From: Clusia tigrina
Taxonomy: Eukaryota; Arthropoda; Insecta; Diptera; Clusiidae
DNA: 64,000 nucleotides
Direction of reading: 5' to 3'
NCBI GenBank assembly: GCA_920105625.2
Contig: OV050030.1
Location: 29,878,516-29,942,515, forward strand
Shown: positions 47,872 to 59,300 of the stretch, one piece after another
Layout of the letters: each line of letters opens with the position of its first letter
Position numbering within the stretch: the first letter of the stretch is position 1
The notes under the pieces: model-generated
What the model saw: the letters and a program-made list of their open reading frames with translations, nothing else
Databases searched by the model: none
Told to the model about the DNA's origin: nothing
Position numbers and translations under genes: made by a program

Positions 47872-48334
47872 CCCTCCGACGGTTGAGTCATCCGTTGCCC
47901 TTATACGAAGTACAAGGTCCACAGGGACCTATTTCTATTTGTATGGAATTTTATATGAAAACGCATTTTTTTTACATTTTTTTTTGTTTTGATTTATCCA
48001 TTGTATCATTGTATCAACGCCCGATTTGTTGGCGTTGAAATCCAAAATAGCAAACGGCTTCTTCTTTTCAGTTTGCATGTCCACACCGCAAGTATAATGT
48101 TGTGTCGACAGCAAAATTACCGCTTTGTTCTTCTTGGGCACATATGAATATAGTGCTATATCGCCTTCGTTGAAGACCAAACTATTGGTCGGATCGCTTT
48201 GAAATTTAAACGATTCTAGATAAAATTTCCTTGGAATACATGTGGGGTCGGGTATACTTCCCATGGACCATCAAGGAGTAATTTCAGTTTGAAAATGAAA
48301 AAGGTCCCCAGGGACCTTCTCACCCGCCGGAGGG
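47872..48334 (-). mobile_element. piggyBac-like element, internally deleted (463 bp)
   Basis: Both ends are flanked by TTAA (47,868-47,871 and 48,335-48,338). Termini are CCCTCCGACGGTTGAG and the complement of CCCTCCGGCGGGTGAG. The - strand reads the late catalytic part of a piggyBac transposase: ALYSYVPKKNKAVILLSTQH, then KKPFAILDFNANKSGVDTM. The Asp in SGVDTM corresponds to the third catalytic Asp of the family. The first two catalytic Asp regions are deleted, so it is non-autonomous. Confidence 0.9.
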
Positions 48335-48338
48335 TTAA

Positions 48339-48548
48339 GCTGGGACCTTTTGTACATAAAAGGCACAAGTGTGTTGGAGAATATATCATAGATATGAGGA
48401 AGATCCCACAACTTGATTCCTCCAATACACATGAATTCCTGTCGGAAATAAACCTGAAAGAAGATCTGTAGATGAGACTATCTCATCTTTCAAATAAATA
48501 GGGGCATCACAATAGATCTTTCATGTCGAAAATAAATCTAATCTAATA
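48339..48548 (+). mobile_element. 5'-truncated LINE tail
   Basis: It reads LGPFVHKRHKCVGEYIIDM and RKIPQLDSSNTHEFL, ending EINLKEDL (stop near 48,471). This is the same C-terminus as the tail at 36,937-37,229. It ends with TAAATCTAATCTAATATAA. It begins exactly at the TTAA right of the piggyBac element. Confidence 0.85.
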
Positions 48549-48727
48549 TAATATGTTTTTTTCGACATCTTAGTCGAGTCCTTGATAAAAAACAACGAAT
48601 TTGCTAAGTCCTGTCTCACTAAAAATTTAATGCTCGGTCAATATCGATATTTGTATATGAAAAAAGTTGTAGAAACCAATTAATCACGAAGACATAAATA
48701 GTGAAAAAAGTCATTCCGATCCCAGTT

Positions 48728-50023
48728 TTATACGCTTTACATTTAAAAACGGGAAAGGTATACAAACTGATTGCGATTGAGCCACCAAAAAGAGGCATGG
48801 TAGGTATAGACTAAATATATCACTATAATTTTCGGACTTATTTTGGTTTTTGTCCGTGGGTTTGTCCATCTGTGATCAACTTTTTTCCACAACGTCTTTA
48901 TGGGCCTTTGCAAAAGTCTAGCCAGGACCTTTAGACAGAATCAGATAGCTAAATGAACGTATTTAGACAAAGATTCTATATGCAACTATATGTAATATCA
49001 TATATGAAACTATATGTATCTCCCATACATATATGCAACTATAGGTATCTATTTTTAAATGAATATAACCTCTGCCTAATTGAGGATATAATGGCGCAAA
49101 TTATGTACCTGATGTCCAACAAGAATCCGTGCAACATTTGGGCGGTATATATTTGCGGCCACACCCACAATTAACCAATATTAATTACTGGATCTCAATA
49201 TAAGGTTCATCAACAACATTTCACACTAGGATTCAGAGTGCTAGTAAATGAAAATGGGACGATTATATACAGAGCTACAAAAACTATTGACACATGTTTT
49301 ACAACTTAAGACCTATACAACATTTGTGCTTAAGACCTATATAAAATTCTTAGCCGAAATTATTGTGAATAAGTATATTGATTCTGTAAAGTCATATCCG
49401 AGAAATGGTGTCGATCAGAAAGAGAACACTCCTTCTTATAAAACCAATTCGAGGATCCCACCTAAAATTACGCTAGCAGTGTATATTCGAAATGACCATA
49501 TGAATAAATTTGGGGAGGAGTATTGTACATTGTTTCTACACTATTAGATAAACAGAAAATGGCCATGCCCACAGTACGTGTTTATTACTGGGCCCATATA
49601 TAAGATTCATCGACGAAATCACACAAGAAGTACCTAGTAGGTACTACCTACACAGTATCAGTATAAAATGCCAAATAAAAAATGAGGAGTCAACTCCAAT
49701 GCCACTCCCACATAAATTAATATGCTTAGCACTGGAGTCTATACAAGATTTGTGTAAAAGGTTTGTCATAAAGGCACAAAATTAGAATATGTATCTTAGT
49801 CATCATAGTGGGCGTAGAATTTCAACCGCCCCTTCAACTTACACATAGAATTCATCAGTAGCAGAAACGTGCCTACAAAGATAATGTTTATTATTGTGGT
49901 ATATAGGAACAATATCGCTTTGGTTTCACTCACTTTATATCTATGAGCGTGGTTCGATAAATTATCTTATGGTGAAGGGTATTTCAAAGTCGGTCTAACC
50001 CGACTTCAGCTTTCCTTACTGGT
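48728..50023 (+). repeat. Dispersed non-coding repeat D, copy 3 (diverged)
   Basis: Recognised by TATACGCTTTACATTTAAAA at the start, TTGTCCATCTGTGATCAACT, and the end AAAGTCGGTCTAACCCGACT followed by CAGCTTTCCTTACT. It is more diverged than copies 1 and 2. Confidence 0.72.
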
Positions 50024-51509
50024 TTGGCGCTATCATTGGCTATATCAAATGAGTACAGGAGAAACCCTTTCACTTTTCTAACTATAACAGAATAGGTATT
50101 TACTAACTTGTTGCATAATAAGAGTGAACTGTAGGTCAATTATAATGCTCACTGATGCCTACATTCACGTGTTAACTCTTTGTTTAATTGGTGCTTAACC
50201 CGTGCTGGTTAATGGGATCATTTTGCTGTGTATTAATAATTACATCTGGGTTTCAAACACTGCTGAACACTTTTCTGATGCTATCAACTGGGTCACTTTT
50301 ATACACAATTACCATACGATAATGTGTGAATATAAAGCCTTCCCTAAATGACGAAGTCAAAGTTCAACTTCGGGTAATTTATATAATTTTGTGACACTCT
50401 GAAGTCCACTGAAGGTGCTTGTGAAGTATTTTGACAAAACTTTAATTATCAGTCGCATATTCGGTCTGTTCTGAAACGTTCGCGCTGCTGTTAAAAAGGT
50501 AAAAATTTCAATAAATAATCATGATGGGCTCAAATTGTATTTTATATTTTTAATATTGATCAAAAGAACAAGTTAAGTTAAGTGAGACGGCATGAACAAT
50601 GTCGAACGAGTTGAACAATTTTAAAATGTTTGAAACAAAATCTTTCGGATATAATTCTCAAGGCCAGAAGTGAATATTTCTGATTGTCAGTTGTGAATAT
50701 AAAGAATCTACCGAAGTAATATTCAGTTATTCGTGAACAAAAGGTGGGGAACTTTATGTCCGTAGTGAACCGAGTGAGAACTTGGGTTACCGTTTAGAAT
50801 ACCAAATGGAAAGTTTTACGAAATAGAACAACTCTAAATCGGGTTTGTTCTAATCAGTTCTCTATTAGTTTCTATTTTCAAAGAGGTTCTGGACTTGTAA
50901 CTATGGGTCACCCTAGTTTAATGTAGCGAATCGTGCTCACTATAGCCAGCAAACAAGCTCATTTCATATATAAGAGAATTAGGTGTGTCCTTTATAATGA
51001 TAATGTGGAGGTGTGTCTTTTGTCCGTTGTAATTGTGACTCACAGTTCAGATAATGTGTAAAGAACGTTCTATTAAACTATATCTCACGGGCACGTTGAG
51101 TAATTTTTGTAATACCGATGTTGCTGTTAATAGATTTTCCAGTAGAAAAATATGAAAAGTGTTGAGGAAGTGTGATAAGAGGATAAGAAACAGAGTACAA
51201 GAAAAAATTAATCTAACTTTGGATTCGTAATTTTTTAGTATTAAAAACAATCTGTGTGTAGATCAGATTATAATTATAATCAACATAATAATGTGTAGAT
51301 CAGATCATAATAATAATCATCATAATAACATAATAACAATAGTTTCTATCCATAATAACAATAGTTTCTATCCATTTAACTATCCGTAACATCTTAAGAG
51401 ACTGCAAATGTTCCCTCAACTCGCACCATTTTTAGTTTTAAACTAAGTTTTGTGTATTAAGAAAGAATTGTTAAGACGTCTTCCTGGATTAAATTGAAGT
51501 TACCGCTGT
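50024..51509. other. Non-coding stretch with promoter-like block Q1
   Basis: About 50,375-50,790 is a diverged duplicate of 59,915-60,310 (shared: ACTCT-AAGTCCACTGAAG, TCAGT, GTTCGCGC, AAAGGCC-type and GGAACTTTATGT words). Nothing else is recognised. It lies 1.6 kb upstream of CRAL-TRIO gene 2 on the same strand. Confidence 0.5.
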
Positions 51510-52290
51510 ATTATTATTATTATTATCAGAGGGGGGTTTTTGCACTCCAACCTTCGAGATCTATGTGCCCCCTTCATGTATTCAGAGTATTTCTCGGAGT
51601 TCAGTTTCCACGATAAATTTTAGTATTAACTTATTTTGTTGAGTCTTATTTCCTCATTTGGTATTCGATGATTACCCAAATGCTTCTTTCGTTGTGTATT
51701 AGAGCTGGGCATGATCTCAGCACGTGCTTCGCGGCCTCATCTTCTTCCCTGCAAAACCTGAAAACACCATTAGAGTAAATTCCCAGCCTTGTTAGGTAAT
51801 AATTCTGGCCTGTCAGAATTCCTATAATGATTCTTAAGTTATTCTTATTTAGTTCCATACAATCTTTGAAACGTTTTAGGCTATAGCTCCCTATAAGCGA
51901 TTTTGTTTGTGACAACCCTGGAAAGTTGTCCCAGTAACTCTTCTTTGTTTGTCTTCTACTTTCTGAATGAGGAGAAGTTAACCTTTCCTAAACCACAAAA
52001 TGGTGCCGGGCCCACAACCGGAGAGGCTGCTCCCTTCCCAGCAAGTTCGTCTGCAATTTCGTTATTAGAAATACATAGGTGACCTGGAACCCATTGGATC
52101 CATACCTGATTATTTTGGCCAAGTATGTTCTGCTTATCAAGACACTCCATTACCAGTTTTGATGTTACCTGGGGGAGATGAGTGGCTTAATTGCTGCCTG
52201 GTTATCAGTCAAGATGACTATTCTTTTGTTCCGATAATTACGTTCAAGGCTGGAGTAAACCCATCTATCTATCGCGTATATCTTGAAAAA
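51510..52290 (-). pseudogene. I-type LINE 3' fragment (RNase H and tail)
   Basis: The - strand reads RIVILTDNQAAIKPLIS (about 52,240), VWIQWVPGHLCISNNEIADELAG, then NNLRIIIGILTGQNYYLTRLG and FRFCREEDEAAKHVLRSCPA. The 3' UTR ends in a TAA repeat (51,510-51,527). RNase H and a TAA tail fit the I clade. The remainder is absent and the frame is broken near 52,150 and 51,930. Confidence 0.83.
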
Positions 52291-52420
52291 TCCTTATCTT
52301 CTTGCCTAGCGCTTCCGAGTATCTTCTCCCCGGCCCATTATATACAATTATATAAACTATTCATAACTCTTTAAAACCTAGATAAACTTTTTCACAGTTC
52401 TAACTGCAGAATTAAAGACA

Positions 52421-53494
52421 ATGTCTCAAATACGCCTCCTAAATGAAGAATTGCAAAGAACCGCAATCGAGGAACTGCATGAAGTTCCCGAAGACATTCC
52501 CGCCAATCTTGAGGCACTGAAAACTTGGATTAACCAGCAGCCTCATTTACAGGCCCGGACCGATGATCAATTTCTCTTAGCGTTTCTGCGAGGGTGTAAA
52601 TTTAGTCTGGAGAAGACGAAATCGAAACTTGACATGTTCTATACGATGCGTACAAAGAGGCCGGATCTGTTCCGTTGTACTGATGTGGATCAACCAAAAT
52701 TTCGTGAAGTTCTACATTTAGGGTAGGTGAGAATGTATTTTAAGCAGGAGAATTCTTTCCAAAAACCTTTTTGTTATTCCTGCTTTCTCTTTTTAACCAC
52801 CAGATACGTTTGTTGCGTCTTGCCCACTCCCCTTTATGGAGATGGACCTCGTATCTGCCTTGTTCGTTGTGGTATGCATTCATGCGAAGAATATAATATA
52901 GAAGATATCTTAAACGCTTGTATTGCTATACAAGATATTATGATATTGGAGGATGATCAGTGCATTATTAAAGGCTTGGTTTTTCTCTTTGACGTGGAAA
53001 AAGCGACAGCATCACATGTGTTTCAAGCGACACCGTTTCTGATGAAAACATTGATCATGTACGCGGAACGGGCTACTCCATTTCGAATTAAAGATTATCA
53101 CTTCTTTAATTCTCGAGCGATAGTTGACCGTTTATTTAATATAATAAAACCGATGCTCTCGGACAAGATGCGAAAGAGGGTAATTGGGGTAATCTGATGG
53201 AAATTTTTATATTTAAAGTTATTCAAATGATTACAGCTTTCGGTGCATGGCTATAAGCTGGATTCGATGTATGAGAAAATTCCACAGAAGTATCTGCCCA
53301 AGGAATACGGTGGAGAGAATGGCTCCATTGAGGAAATTCTAATTCACTGGGAAGAAAAAATTGATAATTATCGGAATTACTTTAAGGATGAAGTCGATTA
53401 TGGGACTGATGAAAAGCTACGCTCTGGAGAACCAATAGATTTTAGTAGTATTTTTGGATTAGAGGGTTCCTTTCGCAAATTAAACGTGGATTAG
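52421..53494 (+). CDS. CRAL-TRIO domain lipid-binding protein, gene 2
   Basis: Paralogue of the gene at 38,125 with the same protein length (311 aa) and the same exon lengths: 52,421-52,722, 52,804-53,179 and 53,237-53,494, with introns of 81 and 57 bp. It shows the CRAL_TRIO_N helices (TDDQFLLAFLRGCKFSLEK) and the lipid pocket domain (YGDGPRICLVRCGMHSCEEY, then TPFRIKDYHFFNSRAI). The C-terminal signature is KIPQKYLPKEYGGENGS, then LEGSFRKLNVD. A possible splice acceptor, TTCTAACTGCAG, lies 12 bp before the ATG, so a non-coding 5' exon may exist. Role: transfer of a small hydrophobic ligand in the cytosol; the ligand is unknown. Confidence 0.93.
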
Positions 53495-54289
53495 TTCAGA
53501 TTAGTTCATAGCTTATCTCTTTAGTATATATGGAGGAGTATGTAGTCTTATAATTTATTCTGTTAGTTTTTATTAAATTAATAAATCCAGGTTTTGTTTA
53601 TAATGATTAATTTTATAAAAAAGTTATGCACAATTTGATATTTCTTTTTAAAAAAAAAAAAAAAAAAATTGAAATATATATAAGAAATAACATCGTAATC
53701 AGTAGGTATACAATTAGGTATAAAAGTGAATATTGTTATAAAGATTAGTTTTGCTAATAGTTAACATCATCGGATTGCTTAAAGTAATACAAAAATGTTA
53801 GTAGCGAGATCTTCAATTTCGGAAACTGTCAGGCACGATTCCACTTTTCCCTATAGCACTGTATTTTACGAGGATCAAGGCTTTTCCATATTAGAGAATA
53901 CAGAGAAAGAAAAGTCTTTTTCGCTGCCACCGTCCGTAGCGGACACACCACGATTTTGAGTGTACGAGTATTCACCACGATTTTGAGTGGATTCCCCACG
54001 ATTTTCAGTGGATTCGTGTACTACGTTCGTATGCTTTATTTCGCTGCTTTGCCGTTTGACGTTTAAGTTTCTTTTCTCTGTGTTCTCAGCTCCATATATC
54101 CTTAAGTTTTTTAAAGATTGTGATATCGCAGTCACTGGGGTTATTTTCACTTGAAATACGCTTTTTAAAACTACTTCGCACCCTCAGAGGGTGGCAGGTT
54201 CAAATCCTGCTTGGAGAATGGTGTCAAAACCCGTTGCAGTCATAATTAATTATGGTGTATGATATAAGAATAATGATAATGAAGTTTGA
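53495..54289. other. 3' flank of CRAL-TRIO gene 2 and intergenic DNA
   Basis: It holds an A-run (about 53,652-53,668) and MITE E (listed separately). No gene seen. Confidence 0.5.
53893..54087 (-). mobile_element. MITE E, inverted copy
   Basis: Ends AGAGAATACAGAGAAAGAAAAG and the complement of GAGAACACAGAGAAAAGAAAC. It has three inner CCACGATTTTGAGTGGATT-type units. The orientation is opposite to the copies at 23 and 37.7 kb. Confidence 0.85.
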
Positions 54290-54720
54290 TAGTGGTATTA
54301 TCGGACAGTCAAGCAGCCATTCAATCACTAAGCTCTTACGAAGTATACTTTAAATTAGTATGGGACTGTCTTAAGAGACTAAACCAGCTAGGCAAACATA
54401 ACAGCGTCAGCCTTTGTTGGGTTCCCGAACACTTTAGGATCCAACGAACTTAATATACCAGAACCTTAATAATAGTACCAGAACCTTTTTGTGGGATAGG
54501 AAGAGGAGTGTGGAGAAACGTACTCAGAGACTGTGAGAACTGTGCAAGAGAGAAACTCTTTTCAAGCCACGCAGGGTTAAGGCAATATAAACTTTTGTTA
54601 GGCAAGTACAATAGCAAAAGATTAGAGCCTTGCATTGGACTATAGAAGAATAGAGTAAGAATTTTAACCGCGCTTCTGACTGGACTGAACTATAGGCTAA
54701 AAGAACATTTGAGCAGCATT
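54290..54720 (+). pseudogene. LINE RNase H fragment
   Basis: Decayed pieces: AAIQSLSSYEV, KLVWDCLKRLNQLGKHNSVS and LCWVPEHFRI (54,310-54,440), then a shifted frame KLLLGKYNSKRLEPC-like and NYRLKEHLSS (54,590-54,720). These correspond to the RNase H and post-RNase H region of an I- or R1-type LINE. No complete domain remains. Confidence 0.65.
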
Positions 54721-54724
54721 TTGG

Positions 54725-57700
54725 CCTTGGTGTGGCTCATCTTAATGCCCGGAATCTTAATGTTGTGAAACTTGACCATATAAAAAATATTTTTGAATCC
54801 TCGTCATTGGACGTGATTTATGTATGTGAGACGTGCTTCACTGATGGATTGGGGGACGCATTTGCGGGGTTGAGTAGCTACAAGTTGTTTAGAAATGACA
54901 GAGTTGGTAAAAAAGGGGGAGGTGTTGCTATTTACTGCAGATGCCACCTTGACTGCAAGCTTTTAAAAAGATCCAGCGTATCTGATGTTGAGTTTATATG
55001 TGTTAATGTATATGACAATAATACTAGAAATATGATTTCGATCCTCACAAATCTAGAAGTCCCGAGCCATTCTTCTCTGAATTATCTACCGAGCTCATAT
55101 ATAATATTATGATTATTATGTAATATGAGGTGGTTTCAATGTTAATCTTCTTATTAATGACAATACTGCTAGAATTTGCAGGATTATATTTGTGTCTCAG
55201 TTGTCAACTCCGATATTCCCACTCGCTTTGAGAATAATGTTAATCCCAGTTTACTTGATCTCTTTATTGTTTCTGACGTATCTACTTTGCTGATAATTTA
55301 TTAAATTTCGTTCATAACTGACCATGATCTTCTTTTATGCTGTTTAGATATAAATTTGCGCCAAAACCCCATCCCGACATCAGTCTCTTTTGGTGATAAT
55401 AACTCTGTGAATCTCAACAGTTTATATAGTGCAATGGATTCTATTGATTGGAATGAGTGTTGGTACTGTAGCACTGTCGACGATAAATTACAAATATATT
55501 GTTACGAAATCGACACGCCATCTGATTGGTTGATGGTTTTAGGGTGAGCGTCGATTTCCACCCCTAAAAATGCACACGCGCGAGGTCATGCGAAGTTGCG
55601 ATCGGAGGCTGGTTGAGGTTCTCGAGTGCAAGAGGTGTGCGACTGCACACGAGACATCGGGACCAGTAAATAAGTGAAAGTGAACAAGTGAAGAAGTAGT
55701 AGCAGCATCAGTAAAACAGTGACCGTAGCCGAGAGTGAACATCGTTGTAGCAGATCAGTTAACCAGTGACGTGGCAAAAGGATCATAGCCGAATCCTGAG
55801 AGTGGCAGCAAGCAGCGTGAGAGTCGTGTTTGAAACGGGTAGTTGAGAGTGATCGTCGCAGAGCGGACGTCGTTTTAGCAACGAACAGTTCAAGCAGATG
55901 TAAGTAAAACATTGTGGTGCCACAACTGACTAACTGAAGCAAACGTTAGCGAAGACGAAGTGTGGGAAGCGAGCAAACTTTTAAAGCCAATAGTGAGTTG
56001 GACGAATACTAATAAACCCAATTGTTCCAGCTAAAGGAGAAATTGGTTGCTTATTACACAATCCAGCGATACGAATGCAAGTATTGAGCTTGGTAAAAAA
56101 TTGTCAGGAAGGCAATTACGTAACAATATGTAAATAAATTACAGTCAATGTTTCAAGAGCATCTACCTCGGCGTACCATTTCTATTAAAAATATTTCTTG
56201 CCCTTGGTATACGAATCATGTAAAAAGCGCTATATAAATCGTTGGCATCTGCTGAAAAAGTATTTTTCAGATGCTCTGCAAATGGATGAGCTTTTTCTTA
56301 ATTACTTTGGGACCACCCAGAATTGAACTCTATGGGAACGGATTGCATCACAGGCTCCATAAATGATTTGGTTGCTTTCCAGTGCGAATAAGCTGAATAT
56401 TTTCCATATGATAAGCCACATTAAAGCGTCTTAAATGAGTCGTCCAAAAGGACTGGCACTAAAGGACTGTCACTCGGAAACAAGAATTAATTTCTATGCC
56501 GGAAGAATGAGTTGTGAATGCGATATGGTTCAGAAATAACTCGCACAAATATTTCTATTGATGAGAAATGAAGATTCGTTCTAATGCTGTGGCAGAAGAT
56601 GGAACATCTATTCGGTTTATTAAGGTTATATTGCCTTACATCTCGAGCACAATTATCCATATTATCAATCACTGCTTTACTAGTATCTGCTTCCCAAGTC
56701 TTTGGATGGTTACCACAATTTTTCCTGTTGCTAAAATATGCTTCAATGCTATATGCTATAATGCTTCTGAGCCTAATGAGTTTCGGCCAATTAGCATTTT
56801 GTCGTGTGTGTCAAAAGTATGCGAAGCTCTTATGGCAGAGCAAATTACTAAGTACTTGGATGTTAACAATCTCTTATCTCCTTTTCAGTCTGGATTTAGA
56901 GTTGGACATGGCTGCTCCACTGCTCTGCTATGCTCAAGGTTTTGGATAATTGGTTGATCCGGATTGAGTATGATAAGGAATTTTTCACATTGCTGTGTTT
57001 TCTTCACTTCTCTAAGGCTGTTGATAGTGTTAATCACTCTCTACTGTGTGATAAGCTAGGAGCATACTTTGGCTTTTCTGATTGTAATGTGGGGCTTATG
57101 AGCAGCTACCTTGATGGTCGAATGCAGACAACTAAAGTCGGTGATAGTTTCTGCCGATTCCAGATATTTGATGTAGGCGTACCGCAGGGGTCTGTTCTTG
57201 GCCCTCTTCTGCATGTTCATCAATGATATTTTCACAGTTTGTGACAATAGTATGATTCATGCATATACCGATGACATCCCAATTTACCTTTCCAGACGTA
57301 GTGGAGTATTGGATGACCTGCGCTGTAAAGTTAATGAGGTCTTGGCAATATTGGTCGATGGGCATTCGAAAATGCTTTGTCTCTAAATCCTCTAAAGTCA
57401 TATGTCCTACCTATATATAAACAAACTATACGCTTTGATGAGTTTCCTCCTGTGCGGGTTAATGGTGTCTAGTTGGCGATCGTTTCTAAAGCTTCCAGCT
57501 TGCGTTTTACTGTCAATTCTAATTTAACTTGTGTTAATCATGTTCACAATGTGGTCAGAAAAATATATTATACTCTCCAGTATCTAAGAATGTCTCCAGA
57601 TTTCATTCCCGTTGACACTCGACGTCGGCTAGTTGTTCCGCTCATTCTCCTTATAATTTCATAGTATTATAACAGCTCATTCTCCTTATAATTTCATAGG

Positions 57701-58250
57701 TAGTAGACTGGATTCTTATTCGCAACGTAAATTGGAAATTGCGTTCAGTAATGCTACGTGGCATGTGTGTGGCTTGCTCAGATTTGATAGTTTATCAGTT
57801 TGTAACAATGTATTCTTGGCTGCAGCCTTGTTGCTTATTTGAAGGCTCGTAATTGTGTCTTTTTGCGAAAGTTGATGCACTCTAAGTCTCTCAGGTAACT
57901 CTAGGAGAAACTGCAGTTCAGTCGATCTGCTTGATGTCAAGACTTGATTGTTCCTGAGTTTCACTATCGCAACTGTACTGGATTATTTGTCATTGGCACC
58001 ATCAGATTATGGAATTCACTACCAAGGTCTATTCAGGTCACTCCTTGGGGAAGCAGCTTTAAGCGCTTTGTCACTGGGCATTTCGACGGTCAGTGTTAGT
58101 ATTCTCTCGAATGTGTAACCGATTGCCTGTTTTATCTTTGCCCTTTATCACTTCTCTTCTATTTTTTCTTTATTTATTTAAGTTATTGTAAGTTAATTGT
58201 GCTTATTGTTGTTATCTTTAGTAATGTTAATACTTGTTTAGCTGCATCTT
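54725..58250 (+). pseudogene. CR1/Jockey-like LINE ORF2, decayed, split by a solo LTR
   Basis: An endonuclease start is readable (HLNARNLNVVKLDHIKNIFE, DVIYVCETCFTDGL, GKKGGGVAIYCR; to about 55,100). Pre-RT sequence follows, interrupted exactly at DDKLQIY|VNKLQSMFQEH by the LTR. The RT (56,570-57,390, several frames) reads EFRPISILSCVSKV, SPFQSGFRVGHGCSTAL, SKAVDSVNHSLLCDKL, VPQGSVLGPLL and YTDDIPIYLS. The catalytic box is YTDD where YADD is usual. The tail to about 58,250 includes SRLDSYSQRKLEIAFSNAT. No RNase H. Many frameshifts, so it is inactive. Confidence 0.82.
55500..56125. mobile_element. Solo LTR (626 bp) of an LTR retrotransposon
   Basis: It starts TGTTACG and ends CGTAACA, the TG...CA form of LTRs. 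It is flanked by ATAT on both sides (55,496-55,499 and 56,126-56,129). Removing it and one ATAT restores an open LINE reading frame. No internal retrotransposon sequence remains, so it arose by recombination between two LTRs. A 4-bp duplication suits gypsy-type elements. Confidence 0.9.
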
Positions 58251-58620
58251 TAGTTCTAGTCATAAAGAGCGTGTCAGAAATGCTACTATGACTTTGACCA
58301 AAGAATTATTCCTTGAATGTGTTGTAAAGATAAACAAAGCAGCTGCAATACATACAAGGGACCTACTTTGTTTGCGTGCAGTTGTGACTTGGAAACAGAT
58401 GCAACAAGAATGTTATGATGTAAGTTTAACCTTTACTAAATATTGTTAAAATGTTTAATAAATACATTTTTTAGTAACTATTGCTATTAAATTAAAATAA
58501 TTTAAAATTAAATGATCAAATAAGGTATTTTGAATGCCTTGACAGAATACAGTGATCGTGTTATGTGATTAATTATTATAATATTGGTTTAAATTTATAT
58601 TAAGGATATTCACGGCACCT
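58251..58620. other. Unassigned stretch
   Basis: An open frame of 71 codons (58,234-58,449) has no family features. Nothing else recognised. Confidence 0.35.
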
Positions 58621-58624
58621 TAAC

Positions 58625-59300
58625 TGTGCTGACTCTTTTGATAAATTGGTAATGGTACGATACAACCAGACAGGAAAAAAGAGAGCAACCTTTCTTCTAA
58701 AACTCATCAGCAAGAACCTGAGACTACTGTTAAGTGTAATCGCTGAGCACAACAGATGTGGCAACATATGGCCACAATGGGTATCATCAACGATCCGACA
58801 TGCGAATCCTGTTTTGAGAGGGACAACACTACTGATCACTTCCTCTGTAGTTGCCCAGCTTTCGCAAGAATAATATTAAGGCTGTTGGGTGGTGATATGT
58901 TGAGTATGAATAATGTCCATTCTCTTCCCCTTCCCGATATTCTTAGGTTCATAAATGAAACTAGGAAGTGCCAAGAAGAGTGACCTTTCTACTTTGTCTT
59001 CTTCGCATTCCCCCTCCTGAAACCTTTCTTATCCTTGTACTCTTTCTGTCGTATGTATGCAGGGCCCTGCGACTGAGTGCTTTCCATTCCATTCTATGTA
59101 TCTTAATGGCACGATCACCTTTTCTTCTTCCCATTCCCACTCCGAAACCTTTCTTATCTCTCTACTCTTTCTGCCGCATCTATACAGGGTTATAGCACAA
59201 TAATCCCTGTGACTGAGTGCTTGGTCCATTCTATCTATCTATCTTAATGGCACGATCACTGGATTACGTGTAGTGATTCGAAAACATTTCGTAGATAATT
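58625..59300 (+). pseudogene. LINE ORF2 C-terminal fragment and 3' UTR
   Basis: It reads KNLRLLLSVIAEHNRCG and, after a frameshift, MGIINDPTCESCFERDNTTD, then FLCSCPAFARI and LPDILRFINETRK (stop 58,981-58,983). This is the terminal zinc-knuckle region of a LINE ORF2. The 3' UTR contains two imperfect copies of a ~130-bp unit (CTGAAACCTTTCTTATC ... GACTGAGTGCTT, at about 59,018 and 59,149). Confidence 0.78.

Noticed and set aside
54178..54216. tRNA-like T-arm (GCAGG-TTCAAAT-CCTGC, 54,194-54,210) with a preceding CCCTC/GAGGG hairpin.
   Set aside because: There is no A box, D-arm, anticodon arm or matching 5' acceptor strand upstream, so a tRNA gene cannot be supported. It may be chance or a tRNA-derived scrap.
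55586..55942. 118-codon frame on the - strand.
   Set aside because: It lies wholly inside a solo LTR, with no domain-like features.
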